This document shows, piece after piece, positions 53,995-62,372 of a DNA stretch of 64,000 bases (within the stretch, counting starts at the first letter, position 1; every line of letters begins with the position of its first letter). The stretch covers positions 1-64,000 of the forward strand of contig CAJFID010000002.1 of NCBI GenBank assembly GCA_904380375.1, read 5' to 3'. The DNA comes from Avimonas intestinalis (lineage in GTDB: Bacteria; Bacillota; Clostridia; Oscillospirales; Acutalibacteraceae). Made by a program: the position numbers and the translations under genes. Below the pieces are notes generated by a model, which saw nothing but the letters and a program-made list of their open reading frames with translations, had not been told where the DNA came from and searched no databases.

Positions 53995-54972
53995 TCATCC
54001 GCCCTGGCGCCCTTTCGGCGTATCCCAGCCGCCCCAGCGTTCCAGCTGCGCGTCCCAGCCCCGCTCCCGCAGGATGGAGGCCATATCCTCCGGCAGCGGC
54101 ACAGTCAGCGCAACCTCACGCCCGCTTTCGGGGTGGGGGAACCGCATAGCGGCGCAGTGCAGGGCGTGCCGGGGCAGGATGTCCCCGTCCGTGCCATACA
54201 TGGTATCGCCGGCCAGGGGATGGCCCAGCCAGGCCATATGCACCCGGATCTGATGGGTGCGCCCGGTTTCAATCCGCACCCGCAGCAGGGAGAGCCCGTC
54301 GTCCGCCGCCAGGGACTCCCACCGGGTCAGGCAGTATTTCCCCCTGTCCTCCCCCTCCTGGGCCAGGGCCTCCTCGGGGACCACCTCCCGGGTGATGCCG
54401 AAGCCCGGCTTGCGGCGGATCGGCCGTTCAATCACCCCCGCCCCTTCGAGCCGGCCGAGGACGAGGGCGCGGTATTCTTTCTCCACCTTGCCGCCCCCGG
54501 GGACGCCGCTTCCCAGCCAGTGGGCGGCGTGGCGGTTTTTGGCGGCCAGGAGCAGGCCGCTGGTGTTGCGGTCCAGCCGGTTGAGCGGCCGGAAGGCCAG
54601 CGGCGTCCCCTCCCGCAGGTAATGCGCGACCACCGCCCCCGCGAGGGTGGGCCCCTCCTTGCCCGCAGAGGGATGCACCGCCAGATAGGGCGGCTTGTCC
54701 ACCGCCAGCACCGCCCCGTCCTCATATACCACGGAAAGGGGCAGGTCGTCGGGTTCCACCCGGATGGCGTCCGGCGGCATTTTCAGGCGGATGGTCTGGC
54801 CTTCCCGCAGGACGTCCACCGCCCGGACCGGCACGCCGTCCACCGTGATGCCGCCCTCCACCTCCTTGAGGCGGGCCAGCAGCCGGGAGGACACCCCGCA
54901 ACCACGGCGCAGGAAGTTTTTCACCAGGTTCCCGTCGTATTCCGCCGGGACGTGGTAGCAAAGGACCGGCAT
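53995..54972 (-). CDS. RluA-family pseudouridine synthase
   Basis: 325 residues. An N-terminal S4-like domain (RRGCGVSSRLLARLKEVEGG) precedes the catalytic domain with RLDRNTSGLLLAAKN, where the aspartate after RL is catalytic, plus GRTHQIRVHMAWLGHPLAGD. It modifies uridines in rRNA or tRNA; the family (RluA/C/D-like) is clear but the target is not. ATG at 54972 with GGAGGAG upstream. It follows the ilvE terminator and may have its own promoter. Confidence 0.92.
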   Translation of the reverse strand: MPVLCYHVPAEYDGNLVKNFLRRGCGVSSRLLARLKEVEGGITVDGVPVRAVDVLREGQTIRLKMPPDAIRVEPDDLPLSVVYEDGAVLAVDKPPYLAVHPSAGKEGPTLAGAVVAHYLREGTPLAFRPLNRLDRNTSGLLLAAKNRHAAHWLGSGVPGGGKVEKEYRALVLGRLEGAGVIERPIRRKPGFGITREVVPEEALAQEGEDRGKYCLTRWESLAADDGLSLLRVRIETGRTHQIRVHMAWLGHPLAGDTMYGTDGDILPRHALHCAAMRFPHPESGREVALTVPLPEDMASILRERGWDAQLERWGGWDTPKGRQGG

Positions 54973-54992
54973 TCGCGCTCCTCCTCAACAAA

Positions 54993-55020
54993 GAAAACCG
55001 GGGGGATTCCCCCCGGTTTT
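54993..55020 (-). terminator. Terminator of ilvE
   Basis: Stem AAAACCGGGGGG and complement with a 3-nt loop; T-run on the minus strand (TTTTCTTTG). Confidence 0.88.
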
Positions 55021-55050
55021 CCCAGCAAAATCTTCCCTGTAGGGCGGCGT

Positions 55051-56118
55051 TTAGACGCGCACTACCCAGCCGAACGGGTCGGGCAGGCGGCAGTTCTGGA
55101 TGCCGGTCAGGGTATCGTACAGCTTCTGGGCCGTTTCGCCGATCTTTCCGCCGTTGATGACGATGTGCTGGTCGTCGACCTTCAGCTCGCCAATGGGGGA
55201 GATGACCGCCGCGGTGCCGGTGCCGAAGGCTTCCTCCAGCGTACCGTTGTGGGCGGCGTCCACCACCTCCTGGAGGGCCAGGCGGCGCTCGGTGACGTTG
55301 CAGCCCCAGGATTTCAGCAGCTCAATGCAGGACATCCGGGTGATGCCGCCCAGGATGCTGCCCTGCAGGGCCGGGGTGACGATCTCGCCGTTGATTTTAA
55401 AGAAGACGTTCATCGTCCCCACTTCTTCAATGTACTTGCGCTCCACGCCGTCCAGCCAGAGCACCTGGGTGTACCCCTGCGCAGCGGCCACATCCTGCGC
55501 CTTAAGGCTCGCGGCGTAGTTGCCGCCGGTCTTGGCAAAGCCCATGCCGCCCTTGACGGCGCGGACATACTGCCGCTCCACATAAATCTTGACAGGGTCC
55601 AGCCCCTCGGGATAATAGGGGCCGACCGGGGAGAGGATGATGACAAAGAGCAGATGGTTGGCCGGGTGCACCCCGACGTGCGCGTCCACCGCGATGATGA
55701 ACGGGCGGATATACAGGGAGTTGCCCTCCCCCTCCGGGATCCAGTCCTGGTCGAGCCGCACCAGCTCCTTGACCGCTTCCACGGCAAAGGCCTCGTCAAT
55801 AGGGGGAATGCAGAGCCGGTCGTTCGACAGGTTGAGGCGTGCCATGTTCTTCTCCGGGCGGAACAGGACCACCCCGCCATCCGGTGCGCGGTAGGCCTTC
55901 AGGCCCTCAAACACCTCCTGCCCATAGTGCAGGCACATCGCCGCCGGGTCCAGCTCAAGGGGGCCGTAGGGGACGATGCGGGGGTCATGCCAGCCCTGGC
56001 CCGCGTCGTAATTCATCAGGAACATGTGGTCGGTGTAATAGTTGCCGAAGCCGAGCTTGCTGCTGTCCGTCGGCTTCTGCTTGGGATGGGTGGTGCGCTG
56101 CACCGAAATCGTTTGCAT
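55051..56118 (-). CDS. ilvE: Branched-chain amino acid aminotransferase
   Basis: 355 residues. Fold type IV PLP enzyme: the cofactor lysine is in FAKTGGNYAAS, followed by QVLWLDGVERKYIEEVGTMN and the late GTGTAAVISPIGEL phosphate loop. It makes leucine, isoleucine and valine from their keto acids with glutamate. ATG at 56118 with AAGGACTG upstream. Monocistronic, divergent from metG. Confidence 0.95.
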   Translation of the reverse strand: MQTISVQRTTHPKQKPTDSSKLGFGNYYTDHMFLMNYDAGQGWHDPRIVPYGPLELDPAAMCLHYGQEVFEGLKAYRAPDGGVVLFRPEKNMARLNLSNDRLCIPPIDEAFAVEAVKELVRLDQDWIPEGEGNSLYIRPFIIAVDAHVGVHPANHLLFVIILSPVGPYYPEGLDPVKIYVERQYVRAVKGGMGFAKTGGNYAASLKAQDVAAAQGYTQVLWLDGVERKYIEEVGTMNVFFKINGEIVTPALQGSILGGITRMSCIELLKSWGCNVTERRLALQEVVDAAHNGTLEEAFGTGTAAVISPIGELKVDDQHIVINGGKIGETAQKLYDTLTGIQNCRLPDPFGWVVRV

Positions 56119-56217
56119 ATATGACCAGTCCTTTCGGAATTAACCTTGCCGGTTTTGCAGGGGCCCTGCCGGGCGGATTCTTCCGCCGGGGCGCCGGATC
56201 CTGTGTTCTCGTTTCAA

Positions 56218-56246
56218 ATTATAGCCCTGTCCAACGCAAAATGCAA
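56218..56246 (-). promoter_or_regulatory. Promoter of ilvE
   Basis: TTGCAT (56246-56241), 17 bp, TATAAT (56223-56218) on the minus strand. Confidence 0.75.
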
Positions 56247-56270
56247 GAAGCGGCGGATATTTTTTCATTT

Positions 56271-56304
56271 TTCCCTGTTCCCTGTTCCCTGTTCCCCGTT
56301 CCCC
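56271..56304. repeat. 7-bp tandem repeat between ilvE and metG promoters
   Basis: Three exact copies of TTCCCTG (56271-56291), then TTCCCCG and TTCCCC. It lies about 25 bp beyond the ilvE -35 box and 90 bp before the metG -35 box. Confidence 0.85.
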
Positions 56305-56395
56305 TTTCCCATTCCCCGCCCCGCCTATTTCCATCCGAACGGGGCAGGAGTCCTCCCGGCCCTTGGCGTCCCGCCGGCTTTTCGGACCGCGGGCC

Positions 56396-56423
56396 TTGTA
56401 TTTTCCGCAGAGTCTGGTAAAAT
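56396..56423 (+). promoter_or_regulatory. Promoter of metG
   Basis: TTGTAT (56396-56401), 16 bp, extended -10 TGGTAAAAT (box 56418-56423). Confidence 0.65.
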
Positions 56424-56511
56424 AATAAGAAATATATAGCGGGCCGCCCGGAGGGACGGGCCGCCGGCGCCGCCGCTGTTTCAGCCGCGGCGGCAAGGGA
56501 GGAAACGCGAA

Positions 56512-58494
56512 ATGTGCCAGCACGCCAATTCCGGGAAGGAAAAGTTCTACATCACCACCGCCATCGCCTACACCTCGCGCAAGCCGCATATCGGCAACGT
56601 GTACGATCCGGTGCTCGCCGATATGATCGCGCGGTACAAGCGGATGATGGGGTACGACGTGTTCTACCTGACCGGCTCGGACGAACATGGGCAGAAGATT
56701 GAGGAATACGCCAAGGCCCAGGGGATGGCCCCCAAAGCGTACGTGGACAGCGTTTCCGCCCAGATCAAGGCGGTCTGGGACTGCATGAACGTCCGCTACG
56801 ACCGCTTCATCCGCACCACCGACCCCGACCATGAGCGGGCGGTGCAGAAAATCTTCAAAAAGCTGTACGACCAGGGGGACATCTACAAGGGCACCTACGA
56901 GGGCAAATACTGCGTCCCCTGCGAGTCCTTCTTCACCGCCTCCCAGCTCAAGGACGGCAAGTGTCCCGACTGCGGGCGGGAGGTCGTCGACGCGAAGGAG
57001 GAGGCGTACTTCCTGCGCCTGAGCAAATACCAGGACCGGCTGATGGAATACTACAACGACCATCCCGACTTCTTCCTGCCCGACTCCCGCCGGGCGGAGA
57101 TGGTCAACAACTTCTTGAAGCCGGGGCTGTCCGACCTGTGCGTGTCCCGCACCTCCTTTACCTGGGGCATCCCGGTGGAGTTCGACCCCCAGCATGTCGT
57201 CTACGTCTGGCTGGATGCGCTGTCCAACTACATCACCGGCATCGGCTACAGCCCGGACGGCAGCGGGGAGAAATACGCCCATTACTGGCCGGCCGACCTG
57301 CACGTCATCGGCAAGGACATCGTCCGGTTCCACACCATCTACTGGCCCATCATCCTGATGGCGCTGGGCGAGCCGCTGCCTAAGCAGGTGCTCGGCCACC
57401 CGTGGCTGCTGGTAGGGCAGGATAAGATGAGCAAGTCCAAGGGCAACGTGCTGTATGCGGACGACCTGGCCCGCCGCTTTGGCGTCGACGCCGTGCGGTA
57501 TTACCTGTTAAGCGAAATCCCCTTCGCGCAGGACGGCTCCATCACCTACGAAAGCCTGATTACCAAATACAACGCCGACCTGGCCAACACCCTGGGCAAC
57601 CTGGTCAACCGCAGCATCGCGATGACCAACAAATATTTCGGCGGCGCCCTCACCCGCCCCACGGCGGCCACAGAGGAGGCCGACCGCGACCTGCGCGCCG
57701 CGGCGGCGCAAACCGTGGCCGATTACTTCCGGCTCATGGACGGGTACCGCAATGCGGACGCGGCGGACGCCGTGATGTCCCTGGCCCGCCGGTGCAACAA
57801 GTACATCGACGAAACCGCGCCCTGGACGCTGGCCAAGGACGAAGCCTGCCTCCCCCGCCTGAACGACGTGCTGTACAACCTGATCGAATGCATCCGCATC
57901 CTCGGCATCCTGCTCACCCCCTTCATGCCCGAAACCGGGGAAAAGATCCTCTCCCAGATCGCGGTGGGCGGCGAGCTGGCCGGAATCGCTTCGGTCAAAG
58001 GCGGCTTTGGCGCGGCGGAAAGCTTCCATGTCGGCACGCCCACGCCCCTCTTCGCCCGGATTGATGCGGAAAAAATGCTGGCCGAGATCGCGGCGGAAAA
58101 CGACGCGAAGGCCGCGGAGGACGCCCAGCCGGAAGCGGCGGGCAACAAGCCGGAAAACGTCGCCTTCCTGCCCGAGATCGCCATCGACGACTTTGCCAAG
58201 ATCGACCTGCGGGTGGCGGAAATCACCGACTGCGAGCCGGTCAAGCGGGCCAAGAAGCTGCTCAAGCTCACGCTGGACGACGGCTCCGGCACGCCCCGCA
58301 CCGTCTGCTCCGGCATCGCCAAGTGGTACGCGCCCGGCGATCTCCAGGGCCGCCGGGTGGTGCTGGTATCCAACCTCAAGCCGGCGGTGCTCTGCGGGGT
58401 GGAAAGCCAGGGGATGATCCTGGCCGCGGACGACGGCGAGGACGTGAAAGTCCTGTTTGTGGACGGCGTCGCCCCGGGCAGCCGCGTCCGCTAA
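56512..58494 (+). CDS. metG: Methionyl-tRNA synthetase with C-terminal tRNA-binding domain
   Basis: 660 residues. The class I motifs are PHIGN (HIGH type, about residue 26) and DKMSKSKGN (KMSKS). A zinc-finger insert has CVPCESF and CPDCGRE. After a low-complexity linker (about 535-555), a C-terminal OB-fold tRNA-binding domain starts at IDDFAKIDLRVAEI. The ATG at 56512 follows GGGAGGAAA. It charges both initiator and elongator tRNA-Met. Followed by a terminator and tatD. Confidence 0.97.
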   Translation: MCQHANSGKEKFYITTAIAYTSRKPHIGNVYDPVLADMIARYKRMMGYDVFYLTGSDEHGQKIEEYAKAQGMAPKAYVDSVSAQIKAVWDCMNVRYDRFIRTTDPDHERAVQKIFKKLYDQGDIYKGTYEGKYCVPCESFFTASQLKDGKCPDCGREVVDAKEEAYFLRLSKYQDRLMEYYNDHPDFFLPDSRRAEMVNNFLKPGLSDLCVSRTSFTWGIPVEFDPQHVVYVWLDALSNYITGIGYSPDGSGEKYAHYWPADLHVIGKDIVRFHTIYWPIILMALGEPLPKQVLGHPWLLVGQDKMSKSKGNVLYADDLARRFGVDAVRYYLLSEIPFAQDGSITYESLITKYNADLANTLGNLVNRSIAMTNKYFGGALTRPTAATEEADRDLRAAAAQTVADYFRLMDGYRNADAADAVMSLARRCNKYIDETAPWTLAKDEACLPRLNDVLYNLIECIRILGILLTPFMPETGEKILSQIAVGGELAGIASVKGGFGAAESFHVGTPTPLFARIDAEKMLAEIAAENDAKAAEDAQPEAAGNKPENVAFLPEIAIDDFAKIDLRVAEITDCEPVKRAKKLLKLTLDDGSGTPRTVCSGIAKWYAPGDLQGRRVVLVSNLKPAVLCGVESQGMILAADDGEDVKVLFVDGVAPGSRVR

Positions 58495-58520
58495 GCGGGA
58501 CGCCGAATACGAACCGAGAA

Positions 58521-58563
58521 AGGCCGCGGCGAACCCGGGAGCGGGCTGCCGCGGCCTCTTTTT
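58521..58563 (+). terminator. Terminator of metG
   Basis: Outer stem AGGCCGCGGC and complement enclosing a small inner hairpin, then T7-like run (TCTTTTT). Confidence 0.8.
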
Positions 58564-58621
58564 AGCCATGTCCGGGAACCCCGGCCTCCCGGGGCGGCCG
58601 GAGCAGAAAAGGAGGAACCCT

Positions 58622-59419
58622 ATGGACGGTTTGGAATGGCACGGCATTTTTGATACCCACGCCCATTACGACGACGAACGCTTTGACGAGGACCGGGACG
58701 AGGTCCTTGCCTCCCTGCCCGGCGAGGGGGTCTGCGCCGTGGTCAACGCGGCCAGCGATCTCCCCTCCGCCCGCGCCGGGATTGCCCTGGCGGAGCGCTA
58801 CCCGTATATCTGGGCCGCGGCGGGCATCCACCCCCACGAGGCGGAAAAGGCGCCGGCGGACGCCGTTGAACAGCTGCGCGCCCTTTTATCCCACCCCCGC
58901 GTCGTGGCGCTTGGGGAAATCGGGCTGGATTACCACTACGACTTCTCCCCCCGCGATGTGCAGCAGGCGCTGTTTGAGCGGCAGCTCGCCTTGGCGAAGG
59001 AGCTGGACGCGCCGGTCGTCATCCACGACCGCGAGGCCCACGAGGACACCCTCCGCCTATTGAAAAAATACCGGCCCCGGGGCGTTGTCCACTGCTTTTC
59101 CGGCAGCGGCGAAATGGCGGCGGAAATCCTGAAGCTCGGGATGTATATCGGCCTGGGCGGCGCCGTGACCTTCAAAAACGCCCGCAAGCCGGTGGAGGTC
59201 GCCGCGATGGTCCCGGCAGACCGGCTGGTGCTGGAAACCGACGCGCCCTATATGACGCCGGTTCCCTTCCGGGGCCGGCGCTGCCACTCCGGGCATATCC
59301 GCTATACCGCCGGGGCCATCGCCGCCGTGCGCGGGATAACGCCTCAGGCGCTGATTGACCAGGCGCGCGCCAACGCCTGCCGGCTGTACGGTATCCCGGA
59401 ATCGGCGCTGTCTATTTGA
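58622..59419 (+). CDS. tatD: TatD family metal-dependent hydrolase (deoxyribonuclease)
   Basis: 265 residues. Metal ligands begin with D11, H13 and H15 (FDTHAHYDD), then GEIGLDYHYDF, VVIHDREAHEDT, HCFSGS and the late LETDAPYMTP with the ligand aspartate. It is a TIM-barrel nuclease linked to DNA repair and turnover. The ATG at 58622 has AAAGGAGG upstream, so the longer in-frame start inside the metG terminator is not used. The metG-tatD pairing is common in Firmicutes. Confidence 0.94.
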   Translation: MDGLEWHGIFDTHAHYDDERFDEDRDEVLASLPGEGVCAVVNAASDLPSARAGIALAERYPYIWAAAGIHPHEAEKAPADAVEQLRALLSHPRVVALGEIGLDYHYDFSPRDVQQALFERQLALAKELDAPVVIHDREAHEDTLRLLKKYRPRGVVHCFSGSGEMAAEILKLGMYIGLGGAVTFKNARKPVEVAAMVPADRLVLETDAPYMTPVPFRGRRCHSGHIRYTAGAIAAVRGITPQALIDQARANACRLYGIPESALSI

Positions 59420-59477
59420 GAGAGCTTGGAATCCAGAGCCGCCGGTAAACGGGCGGTCCTTCATAAGCGGGCAAATA

Positions 59478-59520
59478 AAAGAAGCCGGCGGATCGGAAGA
59501 TCCGCCGGCTTCTTTTATTT
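59478..59520. terminator. Bidirectional terminator between tatD and the CAP protein gene
   Basis: Perfect 13-bp stem AAGCCGGCGGATC and complement, 4-nt loop, T-rich runs on both strands. Confidence 0.92.
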
Positions 59521-59523
59521 GGT

Positions 59524-60429
59524 TTATCCTGCAAAGACCTGCACCCAATAATAGCGGCTGCCGCTTTCATAGCAGCCGACCCCGATATACCGGTGGCTTT
59601 CCTTCAAAATATTGGCCCGGTGATCCGATGAATTCATCCAGCCCTCCATAACGCTCTCCGGGGTCCGGTAGCCCTCGGCGATATTTTCCGCCACGGTGCT
59701 TACCGAATCCGGGTAGTCGCCCCAGGCCGGGAACGCCGTAAAGCAGCTGCTCCCGTCGGGGCGGGTATGGCTGAATTTCTGGACAAGCTCGCGGCTGCGG
59801 ACATCCGCCGTGGCCTCAAGGATGGGCAGGGCCGTCAGGGCCGGGAGCCCCTGTTTGGCCCGCTCCTGGTTCACCAGCCGGACCACTTCGCTCTCAAGCT
59901 GCGCCGCCTGCCCCGACGAGGCGGCAGAGGAGGCCGAAGTCGGCGCGGATGTCGGCTTGGTGGTGCGCGCCGTTGTGACGGCCGCTTTGCTGGTCGTTGT
60001 GGCAGGGCGGGCCGTACTGGAGGCGGGGCGGGCCGTCGTCTGCCGGGTGGAGGCGGTGGTCGTGGTCGTCTTGGAGGCTTTCGTCGTTTGGGCCGTCTGG
60101 GCCGCCGTCCCCTGCGCCTGCGTCCCTCGCCCCGTTTCCTGCGCTGCCTGGGACGTGCCGCCGCCCGCGCCGGTTCCGTCGGCCTGCCCGCCGGAGCCCT
60201 CCGAAGCCGCCTGCGTCGCGGCGCCTTCCGTCTGCGGTCTCTCCGACGGCTCCTCCTGCGCCGGCCGGCCGGAGGCCGGATCCCTGTCCTCTTTTACGGA
60301 CTCGGCCTCCTGCCCCGTATCGCTGGCCGCCGGGTTTTCCGAAAGCTCTGCCTGGGGCGCCTGGGCGCAGCCCGTCATAAAAGCGGCCGCCAGCAGGCCG
60401 GCAGCCGCCATTAAAAACCATTTTTTCAT
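59524..60429 (-). CDS. CAP/SCP domain lipoprotein
   Basis: 301 residues. A lipoprotein signal (MKKWFLMAAAGLLAAAFMTG, cysteine C21) is followed by a long Ala/Gln/Glu/Thr-rich linker (about 22-180, with many Thr and Ser) and a C-terminal CAP domain: VVRLVNQERAKQGLPALTAL, HTRPDGSSCFTAF, GYRTPESVMEGWMNSSDHRA and YWVQVFAG. It is expected on the outer face of the membrane; its function is unknown, with sporulation or wall roles possible for relatives. The ATG at 60429 follows AAAGGAG. Confidence 0.88.
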   Translation of the reverse strand: MKKWFLMAAAGLLAAAFMTGCAQAPQAELSENPAASDTGQEAESVKEDRDPASGRPAQEEPSERPQTEGAATQAASEGSGGQADGTGAGGGTSQAAQETGRGTQAQGTAAQTAQTTKASKTTTTTASTRQTTARPASSTARPATTTSKAAVTTARTTKPTSAPTSASSAASSGQAAQLESEVVRLVNQERAKQGLPALTALPILEATADVRSRELVQKFSHTRPDGSSCFTAFPAWGDYPDSVSTVAENIAEGYRTPESVMEGWMNSSDHRANILKESHRYIGVGCYESGSRYYWVQVFAG

Positions 60430-60702
60430 TTTTATCTCCTTTCTATGCTTGCCGTCCCCTAACCGTCGGTCAGGGGGGACGGCGCTACTGTCAAAAGGGG
60501 AGTGTCGTCGGTTCACGGCCGCCGAAAGAGGCTTGTATCGGCCTTTCCGTCCGGCCGCCGTGAACCCCGTGCTTCGCCATTATACCGGACGGAGGAGGTG
60601 CGGACAAGGGGGGATTCGCTGGAAAAATCAATAATTTATTATTTCTTATTTATTTTACTATTGATTATTGGCTGTGTTTAAGGATTACCGATACGTCAAT
60701 CG

Positions 60703-60970
60703 GCCCCGGAGGCTTTTCCCCACGCTAGCAGCGGCTGTGGAGCCGGCCATGGGGACGCAGCGCTAAGCGTCAGGCAGGGGTAGGATCGGCTTCGGCGCTG
60801 TCCAATCTTTTTTTGGACAAGGTTGCGCCGCCTTTGCCGTGGGCAAGCAAGCGCAGGGATGGGCCCGGCGCTTGTAAATGGCCCGACTTGTTCTGCCGCG
60901 TTCCCCCCGCCCATTTCACGACGGTAAAAATGGGAGAGATCTCCAAGCCGCTGCGCCTCTTCCACCGGAT
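60703..60970. ncRNA. Possible structured RNA of unknown family
   Basis: A GC-rich island between AT-rich flanks. A terminal stem can form between CCGGAGGC (60706-60713) and GCCTC/CGG (60955-60959, 60966-60968). Inside are hairpins with stems at 60718-60722/60750-60754, 60754-60758/60767-60771, 60794-60805/60813-60829 (TGTCCAA/TTGGACA within GGCGC/GCGCC), 60848-60854/60868-60874 (CAAGCGC/GCGCTTG) and 60910-60916/60928-60934 (CCCATTT/AAATGGG). The strand is not decided, and no known family was recognised. Confidence 0.45.
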
Positions 60971-61066
60971 CTGTGGAAATTAATCACGATCGTAAGCGAT
61001 AATCACTATTAAATCCGAATATTTCCTAAAATATATAACATACTATATATCCTCGCTTTTATATCG

Positions 61067-61095
61067 TTGAGGTTTCTTACAAAACCGGGTAATGT
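61067..61095 (+). promoter_or_regulatory. Candidate promoter of the XRE gene
   Basis: TTGAGG (61067-61072), 17 bp, TAATGT (61090-61095); moderate match, 36 bp before the start codon. Confidence 0.4.
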
Positions 61096-61130
61096 GGTAA
61101 CGCATAGTTATTTGGTAGGGAGGAGCCTTC

Positions 61131-61469
61131 ATGGATATCAACCGTCTTCTCGGCCTGCGGATCAAGAGAATCCGCAAAGAGCTAGGGATGAGCCAAGAAG
61201 AACTGGCTGAAAAGGCCGATATGAACGTTGCCAACATCCGGCAGATTGAGGCCATGAGAGGGAATCCCACCATGGAGAGCGTGGCCAAGCTTGCCCGCGC
61301 CTTTCAAATCCGGCCGATGGACCTGCTGAATTTTGACTGCGAATACCGCAAGCTGGAATTTTACGAAGACCCGGAACAGGCACTGCGCGACCTGATCGCC
61401 CCGCTGAAGCCGGAGGAGCAGGCAGAGATTATCAGCCTGGTGGCAATGGTTGTCAGCACCATGCGCTGA
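61131..61469 (+). CDS. XRE family helix-turn-helix regulator
   Basis: 112 residues. The XRE DNA-binding domain spans about 9-63 (LRIKRIRKELGMSQEELAEK; ANIRQIEAMRGNPTMESVAK). The C-terminal 45 residues are an acidic helix (YEDPEQALRDLIAPLKPEEQ) of unknown role. ATG at 61131 follows GGGAGGAG. It is alone on the plus strand, bounded by a possible RNA upstream and a terminator downstream; targets unknown. Confidence 0.88.
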   Translation: MDINRLLGLRIKRIRKELGMSQEELAEKADMNVANIRQIEAMRGNPTMESVAKLARAFQIRPMDLLNFDCEYRKLEFYEDPEQALRDLIAPLKPEEQAEIISLVAMVVSTMR

Positions 61470-61500
61470 AACGGGGCGGCCGGCAGAGAGGCCCATAAAG

Positions 61501-61544
61501 AAAAACGCGGATGGAGGCCTGTTCGGCATCCATCCGCGTTTTTT
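61501..61544. terminator. Terminator of the XRE gene (bidirectional)
   Basis: Perfect 15-bp stem AAAAACGCGGATGGA and complement, 13-nt loop, T6 on the plus strand; the minus strand also ends in a T-run and may serve the DUF47 gene. Confidence 0.88.
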
Positions 61545-61673
61545 CAATCAGGCTGGCCCTTCACGCAGGAGCCGTCCGTGCAGCCGATCCCGGAAGGCGG
61601 CGGAACCTAACGGAAGGGAATAGGGAGCGGGACGCGGGGCGATGTATGCCGGCCTGTCCCGCCGGAGCCATGG

Positions 61674-62300
61674 TCAGGTGTTGTTCATCACGACGCCTTC
61701 CACGGCGTTAGCCACATGCTCGCAGGCGTCGCAGCATTTTTCCATGCGGTCGTAAATCTCCCGCCAGATCATCAGGGTGACCGCGTCGTCCCGGGAGGTC
61801 AGATACAGCTTGCGCACCGCCTTGGTGTACAGGCTGTCGCCCTCCTCCTCCAAGCGGTTGATCTCCACGATGCTTTCGTTGATGGAGGTGGATTTGCGGA
61901 AATTGCGGAATTCGTTCATTGTCACCTTCATGGCGGCGCAGCACTGCTTGATGATATCCGCAAAGGAAAGCGCGTCCTCCCGGATCGACAGGACGTTAAA
62001 CATATACAGGCGGATGAGCACGTCCTCAATCGCGTCGGTCACATCGTCCAGCGCCTGGGACAGCAAAAGGATATCCTCCCGCTCAATCGGGGTGATAAAG
62101 GCGCGGGCCAGCGCCCGGTTCAGGTCGTGCTTGGCAATGTCGGCGTCGTGCTCCGCCACATGGATTTCCTTCATCCGCTCCTGCACGGCATCCGGGTCGT
62201 AGGATTCTAGCGTCTGGTAGAGGATATCCGCCGCCTGCATCGAATAATCCGCCGCCTGGATAAAGGCGTCAAAATAATTGAATTCCTGTTTCCGCGCCAT
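61674..62300 (-). CDS. DUF47 (PhoU-like) protein
   Basis: 208 residues, all helical, as in PhoU-like DUF47 proteins. EHDADIAKHDLNRALARAFI followed by TPIEREDILLLSQALDDVTD is the family core. It normally accompanies PiT transporters and is thought to modulate phosphate uptake; the adjacent upstream gene is a PiT transporter (73 bp gap), so the pair is typical. The ATG at 62300 has AAAGGA 8 bases upstream; the ATG at 62309 abuts that site. Confidence 0.92.
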   Translation of the reverse strand: MARKQEFNYFDAFIQAADYSMQAADILYQTLESYDPDAVQERMKEIHVAEHDADIAKHDLNRALARAFITPIEREDILLLSQALDDVTDAIEDVLIRLYMFNVLSIREDALSFADIIKQCCAAMKVTMNEFRNFRKSTSINESIVEINRLEEEGDSLYTKAVRKLYLTSRDDAVTLMIWREIYDRMEKCCDACEHVANAVEGVVMNNT

Positions 62301-62372
62301 ACGCGCCATCCTTTCTCAGCGGGGCCCCCGCTTTTCTGCAAAATATCCGGCCGCGCCGGGATTTTCCGCAAT

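Larger units (their letters stand above)
60430..61130. other. Gene-free region between the CAP lipoprotein and XRE genes
   Basis: About 700 bp. An AT-rich stretch (60620-60680), a GC-rich foldable segment (60700-60970) treated as a possible RNA, then AT-rich DNA (60975-61080) with a candidate promoter. Short frames do not look like genes. Confidence 0.6.

Noticed and set aside
52981..56124. A 1047-codon open frame on the plus strand
   Set aside because: It lies opposite four well-supported minus-strand genes; its peptide is rich in Arg, Gly, Pro and His as expected for a high-GC antisense frame, with no recognisable domain.
60700..60980. Lysine riboswitch
   Set aside because: AGAGGCGC on the minus strand looks like its 5' core and GCCGAAG occurs later, but the other conserved segments and their order do not fit, and no lysine gene follows.
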